Origin: Tenacibaculum soleae
GTDB taxonomy: Bacteria > Bacteroidota > Bacteroidia > Flavobacteriales > Flavobacteriaceae
DNA: 64,000 nucleotides
Direction of reading: 5' to 3'
Assembly (NCBI RefSeq): GCF_001693415.1
Contig: NZ_MAKX01000001.1
Span: 1,134,047-1,198,046 of the forward strand
In this document: positions 50,099 to 58,700 of the stretch, one piece after another
Position numbering within the stretch: position 1 is the first letter of the stretch
Layout of the letters: each line of letters starts with the position of its first letter
The notes under the pieces: generated by a model
Told to the model about the DNA's origin: nothing
Databases searched by the model: none
What the model saw: the letters and a program-made list of their open reading frames with translations, nothing else
Translations under genes and position numbers: made by a program

Positions 50099-50677
50099 TT
50101 ACTTTTTTGCGTTGTTAATAAAGTTTCTAACAATTTGCTCGCCTACTGTTGTTAATATTGATTCAGGGTGAAATTGTACTGCGGATATGTTAAATGTATT
50201 GTGCTCTATGGCTTGTATTCCACCATCTTCATCTACCGCTGTGATGCTGATTTGTGAAGGGAAATTTTTATGAGTAGCAATCCAAGAATGATATCTTGCG
50301 GCTTCAAATTTTGTAGGAATATCTTTAAAGATAATAGCGTCTTTTTTTGTGATTTCCATTTCTGTAGCTACACCATGAAATACTTCGCCCATGTTTACAA
50401 TGTTACCTCCAAAAACTTCTGTTATTGCTTGTAGACCTAAGCAAACGCCAAAAATAGGTTTTTTACCAGCGTAGTATTTTATAACATCTTTTAAGATGCC
50501 TGCTTCGTCTGGAATTCCAGGACCTGGTGATAAGATAATAGCATCGTATCTTTCGATTTCTTCAATCGAAATTTCGTTATTTCTATATACATCAGGCAAA
50601 TTACCTGTAATATCTTCTACCATGTGTACCAAGTTGTAGGTAAATGAATCGTAATTGTCTAGTACTAATATTTTCAT
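50099..50677 (-). CDS. trpG: Anthranilate synthase glutamine amidotransferase subunit
   Basis: This class I glutaminase of 192 residues feeds ammonia to TrpE. DNYDSFTYNLVH starts the fold. The oxyanion PGPG loop, nucleophile C79 in GVCLGLQA, and the His-Glu pair in VQFHPESIL complete the triad. The sequence could also serve aminodeoxychorismate synthase (PabA), and many bacteria share one subunit. Its position inside the trp operon makes TrpG the primary role. Confidence 0.95.
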   Translation of the reverse strand: MKILVLDNYDSFTYNLVHMVEDITGNLPDVYRNNEISIEEIERYDAIILSPGPGIPDEAGILKDVIKYYAGKKPIFGVCLGLQAITEVFGGNIVNMGEVFHGVATEMEITKKDAIIFKDIPTKFEAARYHSWIATHKNFPSQISITAVDEDGGIQAIEHNTFNISAVQFHPESILTTVGEQIVRNFINNAKK

Positions 50678-50692
50678 TTTTTGTTTGTTTTT

Positions 50693-50767
50693 GCGTTAGG
50701 GATTGAAACGGCATCCTTTTTATTTTTTTTAATAAAAAGATATAGTGTAAAGCCCGCTCGAACGCCC
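50693..50767 (-). repeat. Palindromic dispersed repeat, family A, copy 2
   Basis: On the minus strand it runs GGGCGTTCGAGCGGGCTTTA ... AAAAAGGATGCCGTTTCAAT then CCCTAACGC, homologous along its length to 3932-4011. Its first base is the last base of the trpE stop codon (TAG). It fills the trpE-trpG spacer. Confidence 0.75.
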
Positions 50768-52158
50768 TAAATATTTTCGGCTAAAGTCAATGCTTTTTTT
50801 AAGGCTGCTAATTTATTGTTTACTTCTTGTAATTCTTTTTCTTCGTCGGAATGAATTACGATTCCGGCACCTGCTTGGTAATACAAAACGTTGTTTTTGC
50901 TAACAAAAGAGCGAATGGCGATGGCTAAATTTACCGAACCATCTAAACCGATGATTCCGACTGCCCCACCATAAAATCCGCGCGATTGATTTTCGTAAGT
51001 GTCAATTAACTGCATGGCTTTGTATTTTGGCGCGCCGCTTAAGGTTCCGGCAGGAAAGGTGTCACCCACTATTTCAATAGGGTTTCCTTTAATTTTACCT
51101 TGCACGGTAGATACTAAGTGAATTACGTGACTAAAATATTGTACTTCTTTAAAAACTTCAACTTTTACGTTTTCGGCGTGTTTACTTAGGTCGTTTCTGG
51201 CTAAATCAACTAACATTACATGCTCGGCTGTTTCTTTTTTGTCTTCTGATAACTTTTTGCCTAACTTAATATCCTCAGCCATGTCGCCAGTTCTTCTAAA
51301 GGTTCCAGCAATTGGATTGATGATTGCTTTTCCTGCATTTATTTTAATTTGTGCCTCAGGTGAAGAACCCATTAATTTGAAAGAGCCATAATCGAAATAA
51401 AACAAATAAGGTGAAGGATTTATAGAGCGTAATGCTCGATACACATTAAATTCGTCTCCTTTAAATTTTTGTTGAAATTGGCGTGATAATACTAATTGAA
51501 AAACATCGCCACGTTTACAATGTGCTTTTGCTTTTACTACATATTCTTTAAAATCGTCGTTAGTGCAATTTGAAGTTTCTGTTCCATCAATTTCAAACTT
51601 TTGGGTGTTAAATGTTTGTGCTTTAATGATGGTTTCAATTTCTGAAATTCTCGATGCTGTTCCTGCTTCAATATTTTCTATCAACGTCATTTCATCGTTA
51701 AAATGATTAATGGCGATAATAAATCGATAAAAACTGTACTGCATTACAGGTATTTTTGACGGCGCATCTTTTACGTTTAGTTGTATGTTTTCGAAATACT
51801 GAACGCTATCGTAAGTTGAATATCCGTATAATCCGTTGAATGATTTTAATTCGTCAGGACAATCTAAGGTGATTGATTTTGAAAAATCATCAAACAAGCT
51901 GTAAAAGTTTTTGTTGATGGTGTTTTTGGTTACAATTTTTCCTTGTTTTGAAACTACAAAAGCATCGTTTTCAACTTTCATAGTTACTATAGGATCAATA
52001 GCTATAAACGAAAAACTTTCTTCTTTACTGTGATAGTCAGAGCTTTCTAATAGTAGTGTGTTGGCATATTTATCTCTAAACCGTAAGTACAAACCTACTG
52101 GAGTAATGGTGTCTGAAATACGCTTTTTGCTAATTGTTTTAAATGTTGTTTTACTCAT
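50767..52158 (-). CDS. trpE: Anthranilate synthase component I
   Basis: TrpE makes anthranilate from chorismate with ammonia from TrpG. The ATG at 52158 gives 463 residues (MSKTTFKTISKKRISDTITP). An upstream TTG is inside the attenuator T-run and is rejected. The chorismate-binding half has FQLVLSRQFQ, SPSPYLFYFD-type NPSPYLFYFD, IAGTFRRTG, DLARNDLSKH, GTLSGAPKYKAM and GAGIVIHSDEEKE. The feedback-inhibition element LLESSD is present near residue 33. It is the first structural gene, downstream of the Trp-codon leader and terminator. Confidence 0.96.
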   Translation of the reverse strand: MSKTTFKTISKKRISDTITPVGLYLRFRDKYANTLLLESSDYHSKEESFSFIAIDPIVTMKVENDAFVVSKQGKIVTKNTINKNFYSLFDDFSKSITLDCPDELKSFNGLYGYSTYDSVQYFENIQLNVKDAPSKIPVMQYSFYRFIIAINHFNDEMTLIENIEAGTASRISEIETIIKAQTFNTQKFEIDGTETSNCTNDDFKEYVVKAKAHCKRGDVFQLVLSRQFQQKFKGDEFNVYRALRSINPSPYLFYFDYGSFKLMGSSPEAQIKINAGKAIINPIAGTFRRTGDMAEDIKLGKKLSEDKKETAEHVMLVDLARNDLSKHAENVKVEVFKEVQYFSHVIHLVSTVQGKIKGNPIEIVGDTFPAGTLSGAPKYKAMQLIDTYENQSRGFYGGAVGIIGLDGSVNLAIAIRSFVSKNNVLYYQAGAGIVIHSDEEKELQEVNNKLAALKKALTLAENI

Positions 52159-52177
52159 TTTTTTATGCTTAAAAAAC

Positions 52178-52208
52178 AAAAAAAGGCTTATCGTGAGATA
52201 AGCCTTTT
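52178..52208 (-). terminator. trp attenuator (intrinsic terminator)
   Basis: AAAAGGCTTATC / GATAAGCCTTTT (12 pairs, 4-base loop) is followed on the minus strand by seven T (52184-52178). It lies between the Trp-rich leader peptide and the trpE ATG, 20 bases before the latter, the place of an attenuator. Confidence 0.88.
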
Positions 52209-52241
52209 CTTTATAATATATACATATAGGTTTCTTCTCAC

Positions 52242-52289
52242 TTAATTTTTAAGAGAGTTCCACCACCATATGTTGTTTTGTTTCGTCAT
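52242..52289 (-). CDS. trpL: trp leader peptide, MTKQNNIWWWNSLKN
   Basis: The 15-codon frame runs from ATG at 52289 to TAA at 52242. It contains three consecutive TGG codons (residues 8-10), improbable by chance in a 15-residue frame. It is placed directly downstream of a consensus promoter and upstream of a terminator and trpE. This is the classical arrangement for ribosome-mediated attenuation: stalling at Trp codons when charged tRNA-Trp is scarce should prevent terminator formation. The promoter spacing predicts that its mRNA has almost no 5' leader. Confidence 0.9.
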   Translation of the reverse strand: MTKQNNIWWWNSLKN

Positions 52290-52296
52290 TATATGG

Positions 52297-52327
52297 CAAA
52301 TGTATAAAGTGTTTTTGTGTTTGCAAA
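52297..52327 (-). promoter_or_regulatory. Promoter of the trp operon
   Basis: On the minus strand it is TTTG (52327-52324), 19 bases, then TACATTTG (52304-52297). It is a full consensus in boxes and spacing. The -7 box ends 7 bases before the leader-peptide ATG. Confidence 0.82.
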
Positions 52328-52363
52328 ATTTATTTTATTAAAAATGCATTTTGTTACAAAATG

Positions 52364-53422
52364 TTATTCATATTTAACATTTGAAAAATAAATGTCTATG
52401 GGAGAGTTTCCTACGTTTTTGATTGTTTTAAAAACAGTTTTATCTTGATTATATATTATTAATACACTTTTTTCTGTATCAAAAAAATCTTCAAAACCTA
52501 ATACATATACTTGCTTAGTAATTGGGTGTTCTCTTATTACAGAAGTTAATAAAATGTTGTTTGTTGATGGGTTTGCAAACTCTTCAATAGTTTTAGTTTC
52601 TGTGTTAAAACGATACACTAATCCTGTGGCTACTTCTGACCAATATATGTGGTTACTTGTCTTATTCATAGAAAACATGCTTGTTTTAAATAAATTAAGA
52701 GTAGGGTCGTTTACGGTTACTGTTTCTTTTATCGAATAATCTGTATTCAAACTAATGATTTTGGCATCTCCAGTTCTTTTTTCTGTGACTAACCAAATTA
52801 TATTGTCTTTGTCTTTAAAAATTCCGCAAATAGCGTCTTCAAAAGTTAATTGAACTTTAATAGATTTATTATCTATATCTAATATTTTTAGTTCTTTATC
52901 ATCTGCTATTAAAACATTTTTGTTGTCTACTAAAAGTGCTGATTTAGCGTATAAAACTTTAGTTGATATTTCATCTATTTTTTCTCCTATTCCATTGGTA
53001 ACGTCAAAATAAGATAAATTGTAAGTTCTTCTTCTTCCTCTTCCTCCGGTTGATATCATTAATCCTTCAGTTTCAGAAAACATAGTTAAATAAGAGGGAC
53101 TTGTTACCTTGGAGTTTGTAATTTCCATTTCTGAATTTAAATTCTCTAAATTTAGTTTAGCTACATAAGCAGGGCCATTTTGACTTACTAAAAATAATTG
53201 CTTATCGAACTCTGAAAAAGAAATTGTATTTTCATTTAAAGATTCATATACTTTTGCGGTAAATTCTTGTTTTTCATTTAGGTGGCCTATTGTGGTTTTA
53301 TCACTTTCAAAAGTTAAAATAAAAGAGTTGTCATAAATAGGTTCAGGTTCTTTTGAATCTTCAGAACATGAAAAAAATGCCATAGTAAGGCACAGTAATA
53401 GTACGTTATAAATACGTGTCAT
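52364..53422 (-). CDS. BtuG-like beta-propeller lipoprotein, B12-regulated
   Basis: This 352-residue lipoprotein has lipobox FFSC (C19) followed by the acidic SEDSKEPEP patch typical of surface export in Bacteroidota. The body is all beta with about seven YncE-like blades, for example FDKQLFLVSQNGPAYVAKLN, TEGLMISTGGRG, NVLIADDKELKILDID and NHIYWSEVATGLVYRFN. A surface cobalamin-binding propeller, BtuG, is known from Bacteroides. The fold, the lipid anchor and a cobalamin riboswitch in front make a BtuG-like role the best reading, though no btuB partner is adjacent. It appears to be the only gene of its transcript. A short hairpin (52347-52363) follows its stop. Confidence 0.75.
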   Translation of the reverse strand: MTRIYNVLLLCLTMAFFSCSEDSKEPEPIYDNSFILTFESDKTTIGHLNEKQEFTAKVYESLNENTISFSEFDKQLFLVSQNGPAYVAKLNLENLNSEMEITNSKVTSPSYLTMFSETEGLMISTGGRGRRRTYNLSYFDVTNGIGEKIDEISTKVLYAKSALLVDNKNVLIADDKELKILDIDNKSIKVQLTFEDAICGIFKDKDNIIWLVTEKRTGDAKIISLNTDYSIKETVTVNDPTLNLFKTSMFSMNKTSNHIYWSEVATGLVYRFNTETKTIEEFANPSTNNILLTSVIREHPITKQVYVLGFEDFFDTEKSVLIIYNQDKTVFKTIKNVGNSPIDIYFSNVKYE

Positions 53423-53560
53423 TCTATAATTAATTTTAAATTTTAAAAACGTAATTATACATCTATAAACATCAATACCTAATTTATTGTTATATAGTTA
53501 AATGTATAAGATTGTTTGCAATTACTTTTAATCCCGAAAGTAAAAACTAATGAATATTTT

Positions 53561-53731
53561 TGGCAGGTCTCCTGACTTACATCTTGTTATAGCCTTCCCG
53601 TAAAAACAGTGGCGTAAGAACATAACAAGTAGCCAATAAATTAGGCTTAAAGTTTACAGTTGCGGGTACAGTTTAGGTATTTCACCTAATTCCCTTTTAA
53701 TTTACTTTATAAACATAAAGAAAAACCGCCG
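53561..53731 (-). ncRNA. Cobalamin riboswitch
   Basis: On the minus strand the conserved cobalamin aptamer elements appear in order: AAAAGGGAATTAGGTGAAAT, CTGTACCCGCAACTGTAAAC, GCCACTG, ACGGGAAGGC and the B12 box GTCAGGAGACCTGCC. P1 can form from GGCGG near the 5' end with CCTGCC at the 3' end. It lies 138 bases upstream of the BtuG-like gene. A 7-pair hairpin (53522-53543, TTACTTT/AAAGTAA) follows the aptamer, but no T-run terminator does. Control is therefore probably translational or through RNA stability. High adenosyl- or other cobalamin should lower expression. Confidence 0.95.
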
Positions 53732-53739
53732 CAAATATA
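53732..53739 (-). promoter_or_regulatory. -7 box of the riboswitch transcript
   Basis: TATATTTG on the minus strand lies directly before the P1 arm of the riboswitch, so transcription would start at the first aptamer bases. The -33 match is poor. Confidence 0.6.
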
Positions 53740-53848
53740 TTTCAGTTTTATTAATTAATAAAATTTTGCAAGTGTATATTCATGTCATTCATATAAAAAG
53801 TAAGCTTATTTAATTAAAAATGATTGTAAAAGTTACATTTTTATATAT

Positions 53849-53872
53849 AAATTTATATTTAAATTTATATTT
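53849..53872. repeat. Tandem 12-base A+T repeat upstream of asnB
   Basis: AAATTTATATTT occurs twice in direct tandem, and a partial third unit follows (AAA). It lies in the 260-base region between the riboswitch promoter and asnB, which otherwise contains only A+T-rich DNA. It may be a bent or UP-like promoter element. Confidence 0.5.
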
Positions 53873-53998
53873 AAAACTAAAAATAAAATATTTGTTTTTA
53901 TAATGAAACTTCATTCGGTTATTTGTATCATAATTATAAATAAAAAACAAACTTCTTTTCTATTTAAAATTGAAAAGAAAATAAAAAATATAAAAGTT

Positions 53999-55663
53999 AT
54001 GTGTGGAATTGTATGTGCGTTTGATTTAAAAGAATCTTCAAAAGTTTTAAGACCTCAGTTATTAGAAATGTCAAAAAAAATTAGACATCGAGGTCCGGAT
54101 TGGAGTGGTGTTTATAGTGATGATAAAGTAATCATGACGCATGAGCGTTTGGCAATTGTTGATCCTGCTTCAGGGCAACAACCATTATTTAGTGCTGATA
54201 AAAAATTGATTCTTGCAGCCAACGGAGAAATTTACAATCATAGAGAATTGCGAACACAATTAGATGGTTCTTATCAATTTCAAACAGCTTCTGATTGTGA
54301 GGTGATTTTAGCGTTGTATAAAGAAAAAGGTGTTGATTTTATTGATGATATGAACGGAATTTTTGGTTTTGCGTTGTATGATGTAGAAAAAGATGAATAT
54401 TTTATTGCACGTGATCATATGGGGATCATTCCATTATATATTGGTTGGGATCAAAACGGAACTTTTTATGTGGCTTCTGAATTAAAAGCTTTGGAGGGAG
54501 TTTGTACAAAAATAGAATTATTTCCCCCAGGGCATTATATGTCAAGCAAAGACGGAAAGTTTATACAATGGTATAAAAGAGATTGGAGTGAGTATGAGGC
54601 GGTAAAAGAAAATGAAACGAGTATTGCTGAGGTTAAAGAAGCGCTAGAAGCAGCAGTTCATAGGCAATTAATGTCTGATGTTCCTTATGGCGTTTTACTT
54701 TCAGGCGGGTTAGATTCATCAGTAACATCTGCTATTGCAAAAAAATATGCTCAAAAAAGAATAGAATCTGATGATAAGTCAGATGCTTGGTACCCGCAGT
54801 TACACTCTTTTTCAGTTGGGTTAGAAGGCTCTCCAGATTTGGCAGCGGCACAAAAAGTTGCCGATCATATAGGTACAATTCATCACGAAATAAAGTTTAC
54901 CATTCAAGAGGGTTTAGATGCTATAAAAGATGTGATTTATAATATTGAAACCTATGATATTACTACAATTCGTTCATCAACACCAATGTATTTAATGGCA
55001 CGTGTTATTAAATCAATGGGAATTAAAATGGTGTTATCTGGTGAAGGAGCGGATGAAATTTTTGGAGGTTATTTATACTTTCATAAAGCTCCAAGTGCAG
55101 AGGAGTTTCATGAAGAAACTGTTCGTAAATTAGACAAATTACACATGTATGATTGTTTACGAGCAAACAAAAGTTTAATGGCTTGGGGAATTGAAGGGCG
55201 TGTGCCATTTTTAGATAAAGAATTTATGGATGTTGCTATGCGTATAAACCCGCAAGACAAAATGATTAACGGAGAGCGCATGGAAAAGTGGGTGATTCGT
55301 AAAGCTTTTGAAGATATGTTACCAGAAAGTGTTGCTTGGCGACAAAAAGAACAATTTTCAGATGGTGTTGGTTATAGTTGGATTGATACTTTAAAAGAAG
55401 TAGTAGAAAAGGAGGTGACAGACGAGCAATTGGCAAATGCTAAGTTTAGGTTTCCAATTCAAACACCAACAAATAAAGAAGAATTTTATTATCGATCTAT
55501 TTTCGAAGAGCATTTTCCAAGTGATACAGCAGCATTAAGTGTACCGCAAGAAGCAAGTGTTGCTTGTAGTACAGCTACAGCTTTAGAGTGGGATGAGGCA
55601 TTTAAAAATATGAACGAACCATCGGGTAGAGCAATTATGAATGTGCATGCTGATGCTTATTAG
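53999..55663 (+). CDS. asnB: Asparagine synthase (glutamine-hydrolysing)
   Basis: AsnB makes asparagine from aspartate, ATP and glutamine. The ATG at 53999 gives 554 residues, the same as E. coli AsnB. It exposes the N-terminal nucleophile Cys2 (MCGIVCAFD). An upstream in-frame ATG at 53903 would bury this cysteine and is wrong. The glutaminase domain spans about 1-190 (RHRGPDWSG, GEIYNHRELR). The synthetase has the ATP pyrophosphatase loop LSGGLDSS at about 238-245, SVGLEGSPDL, and LSGEGADEIFGGY. It is monocistronic. Confidence 0.96.
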   Translation: MCGIVCAFDLKESSKVLRPQLLEMSKKIRHRGPDWSGVYSDDKVIMTHERLAIVDPASGQQPLFSADKKLILAANGEIYNHRELRTQLDGSYQFQTASDCEVILALYKEKGVDFIDDMNGIFGFALYDVEKDEYFIARDHMGIIPLYIGWDQNGTFYVASELKALEGVCTKIELFPPGHYMSSKDGKFIQWYKRDWSEYEAVKENETSIAEVKEALEAAVHRQLMSDVPYGVLLSGGLDSSVTSAIAKKYAQKRIESDDKSDAWYPQLHSFSVGLEGSPDLAAAQKVADHIGTIHHEIKFTIQEGLDAIKDVIYNIETYDITTIRSSTPMYLMARVIKSMGIKMVLSGEGADEIFGGYLYFHKAPSAEEFHEETVRKLDKLHMYDCLRANKSLMAWGIEGRVPFLDKEFMDVAMRINPQDKMINGERMEKWVIRKAFEDMLPESVAWRQKEQFSDGVGYSWIDTLKEVVEKEVTDEQLANAKFRFPIQTPTNKEEFYYRSIFEEHFPSDTAALSVPQEASVACSTATALEWDEAFKNMNEPSGRAIMNVHADAY

Positions 55664-55719
55664 ACGCTGCATTAATCTTGATTATTAATGAGGTATGTCA
55701 TTCTTGTTTAGAAAATAAA

Positions 55720-55750
55720 TTGATTGTTTAATTCGCGTTTGTTATCTTTA
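55720..55750 (+). promoter_or_regulatory. Promoter of pyc
   Basis: TTG (55720-55722), 20 bases, then TATCTTTA (55743-55750), one mismatch from TAnnTTTG. The predicted start coincides with the inverted repeat at 55751. A fragment GTCATTCTTGTTTAG of a dispersed repeat lies just upstream. Confidence 0.5.
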
Positions 55751-55766
55751 CAGCGAATGTTCGCTG
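55751..55766 (+). promoter_or_regulatory. Inverted repeat at the pyc transcription start
   Basis: CAGCGAA-TG-TTCGCTG has perfect 7-base arms and lies immediately after the -7 box, 29 bases before the pyc ATG. It could be a 5'-terminal RNA hairpin or a repressor site. Confidence 0.5.
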
Positions 55767-55795
55767 AAATATTATAAACACACACACTAGTAAAA

Positions 55796-58700
55796 ATGAA
55801 AATTAAAAAAGTACTTGTTGCCAATAGGGGAGAAATAGCTATTAGAATATTTAGAGCCTGTACCGAAATTAACGTTAAAACAGTTGGAGTTTATACCTTT
55901 GAAGATCGTTATTCATTGCATCGCTATAAGGCTGATGAATCTTATCAAATAGGAGAAAATAACGAGCCTTTAAAACCGTATTTAAATATTGATGAGCTAA
56001 TTAGAGTTGCATTAGAGAGTGGCGTAGATGCTATACATCCTGGATACGGTTTCTTGTCTGAAAATGCAAATCTTGCTCAAAAATGTGAAGATAATGGTAT
56101 TGTTTTTATAGGGCCAAAAGTTTCTGTTTTAAAATCTTTAGGAGATAAGATAACGGCAAAAAAAGTGGCTGTAGCTAATAATATTCCTATTATTAGAAGT
56201 AATGAAAACCCTTTGGTTGATATTGAAACAGCATTGAGTGAGGCCGAAAAAATTGGGTACCCAATTATGTTAAAAGCCGCTTCTGGAGGTGGTGGAAGAG
56301 GAATGCGTGTTATAAGAAATGATGATGAACTAAAAAAAGCATTTGTTGAGAGTAAGCGAGAAGCTTTAAATGCTTTTGGAGATGATACTGTTTTTCTTGA
56401 AAAGTATGTAGAAAATCCAAAACACATAGAGATTCAAATTGTAGCCGATAATTTCGGAAATACAGTGCATCTTTTTGAACGCGATTGTTCTGTGCAACGT
56501 CGTTACCAAAAAGTAATTGAATTTGCACCATCATTCGATTTAAATCAAGATACAAAAGACGCACTTTATAAATATGCAATCAACATTTGTAAAGCGGTAA
56601 ATTATAACAATATTGGTACCGTTGAATTTTTGGTTGATGATGATGGCTCAATTTATTTTATTGAGGTAAATCCAAGGGTTCAAGTTGAACACACAGTTAC
56701 CGAGGTTGTGACAAATATCGATTTGATAAAAACACAATTGTTTATAGCAGGTGGATATAAATTAGCTGATCAGCAAATAAAAATACCAAATCAAGAAGCT
56801 GTAAAAGTTAATGGTTATGCTTTGCAGTGTAGAATAACAACTGAAGATCCTCAAAACGATTTTAAACCAGATTATGGAGAAATTACTACCTACAGAAGTG
56901 CCTCTGGATTCGGAATCCGTTTAGATGCAGGTAGTGTGTATCAAGGAGCAATTATTTCGCCATTTTTTGATTCTATGTTAGTTAAGGTTACAGCAAATAG
57001 TAGAACTTTAGATGGAGCTTGCAGAAAAGTTCGTAGAGCCTTAGCTGAATTTAGAATTAGAGGTGTAAAAACCAACATGCCGTTTCTAGATAATATCTTA
57101 AAACACGATACTTTTAGAAAAGGAGCGGTAACAGTAAATTTTATTAAGCAAAATCCTGATTTATTCAATTTTAAAGCGCCTAGAAATAGAGCAACAAAAT
57201 TAGTTACCTATTTAGGTGATGTGATTGTAAACGGAAATTCGGATGTTAAAAAAATAGATACAACAAAAACGTTTGTAAAACCAATCGTTCCAAAATTTGA
57301 TGCAAATGCAGCTTATCCGAAAGGAACTAAAGATTTGTTAACAGAGTTAGGGCCTGATAAATTTTCGCAATGGTTAAAAAATGAAAAGAAAGTTCATTTT
57401 ACAGATACCACCATGCGAGATGCACATCAAAGTTTATTAGCAACTAGAATGCGTACGTATGATATGCTAAAAGTAGCAGAAGGTTACGCAAAAAACAATC
57501 CGAATATCTTTAGTATGGAAGTTTGGGGTGGTGCTACTTTTGATGTTTGTATGCGTTTTTTACAAGAAAATCCGTGGGAACGTTTACAGTTACTGCGTAA
57601 GGCAATGCCAAATGTATTGTTGCAAATGTTACTTAGAGGTTCAAATGGAGTAGGGTATAAGGCTTATTCTGATAATTTGATTGAAAGTTTTGTGCAGCAA
57701 TCATGGGAAAATGGAGTAGATATTTTTAGAATTTTCGATTCTTTAAATTGGATGAAATCTATAGCTCCGTGTATAGAACATGTAAGAAATAAAACACAAG
57801 GATTAGCAGAAGCTTCAATTTGTTATACAGGCGATATATTAAATCCGAAGAATACAAAATACAATCTTAAATATTACACTTCTTTAGCTAAAGATATTGA
57901 AAATGCAGGAGCGCATATTTTAGCAATTAAAGATATGGCAGGTTTGTTAAAGCCCTATGCCGCATATGAATTAGTCTCGGCATTAAAAGAAGAAATAAAT
58001 ATTCCAATTCATTTACATACGCATGATACTTCGTCAATTCAATCAGCAACCTATTTAAAGGCTATTGAGGCTGGGGTTGATGTGGTTGATGTGGCTTTAG
58101 GTGGATTGTCTGGGTTAACTTCGCAACCCAACTTTAATTCAGTTGCTGAAATGATGAAGTTTAATGAGCGCGAAAATGATTTAAACATCGATTCTTTAAA
58201 TGAATATTCTAATTATTGGGGAGCGGTTAGAGAATATTATTACCCGTTCGAATCTGGTTTAAAAGCAGGATCAGGAGAGGTTTTTAAACACGAAATTCCT
58301 GGTGGACAATATTCTAACTTAAAGCCACAAGCGCAAGCATTAGGTTTAGAAGATAGATTCCACGAAATCACTAAAATGTATGGCGATGTAAATTTACTCT
58401 TTGGTGATATTGTTAAGGTTACTCCAAGTTCTAAAGTAGTTGGAGATATGGCACAGTATTTAGTAAGTAATAATTTAACGGTACAAGATGTTTTAGAACG
58501 AGGTGATACTATTTCGTTTCCGCAATCAGTAGTTAGTTTTTTTAAGGGAGATTTAGGACAGCCAGTTGGTGGTTTTCCAAAAGACCTTCAGAAGTTAATT
58601 TTAAAAGATGACACACCTTACACAGACAGGCCAAACGCTCATATAGCACCTTTAGATATTGAAGCTGAATATGAAGATTTCAAGAAAATATTTGAAAACG

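Noticed and set aside
52159..52179. An extended trpE start at a TTG
   Set aside because: It lies at the T-run of the attenuator; the ATG at 52158 follows directly after it.
53903..53998. A 32-residue extension of AsnB
   Set aside because: It would bury the essential N-terminal Cys2 of the glutaminase.
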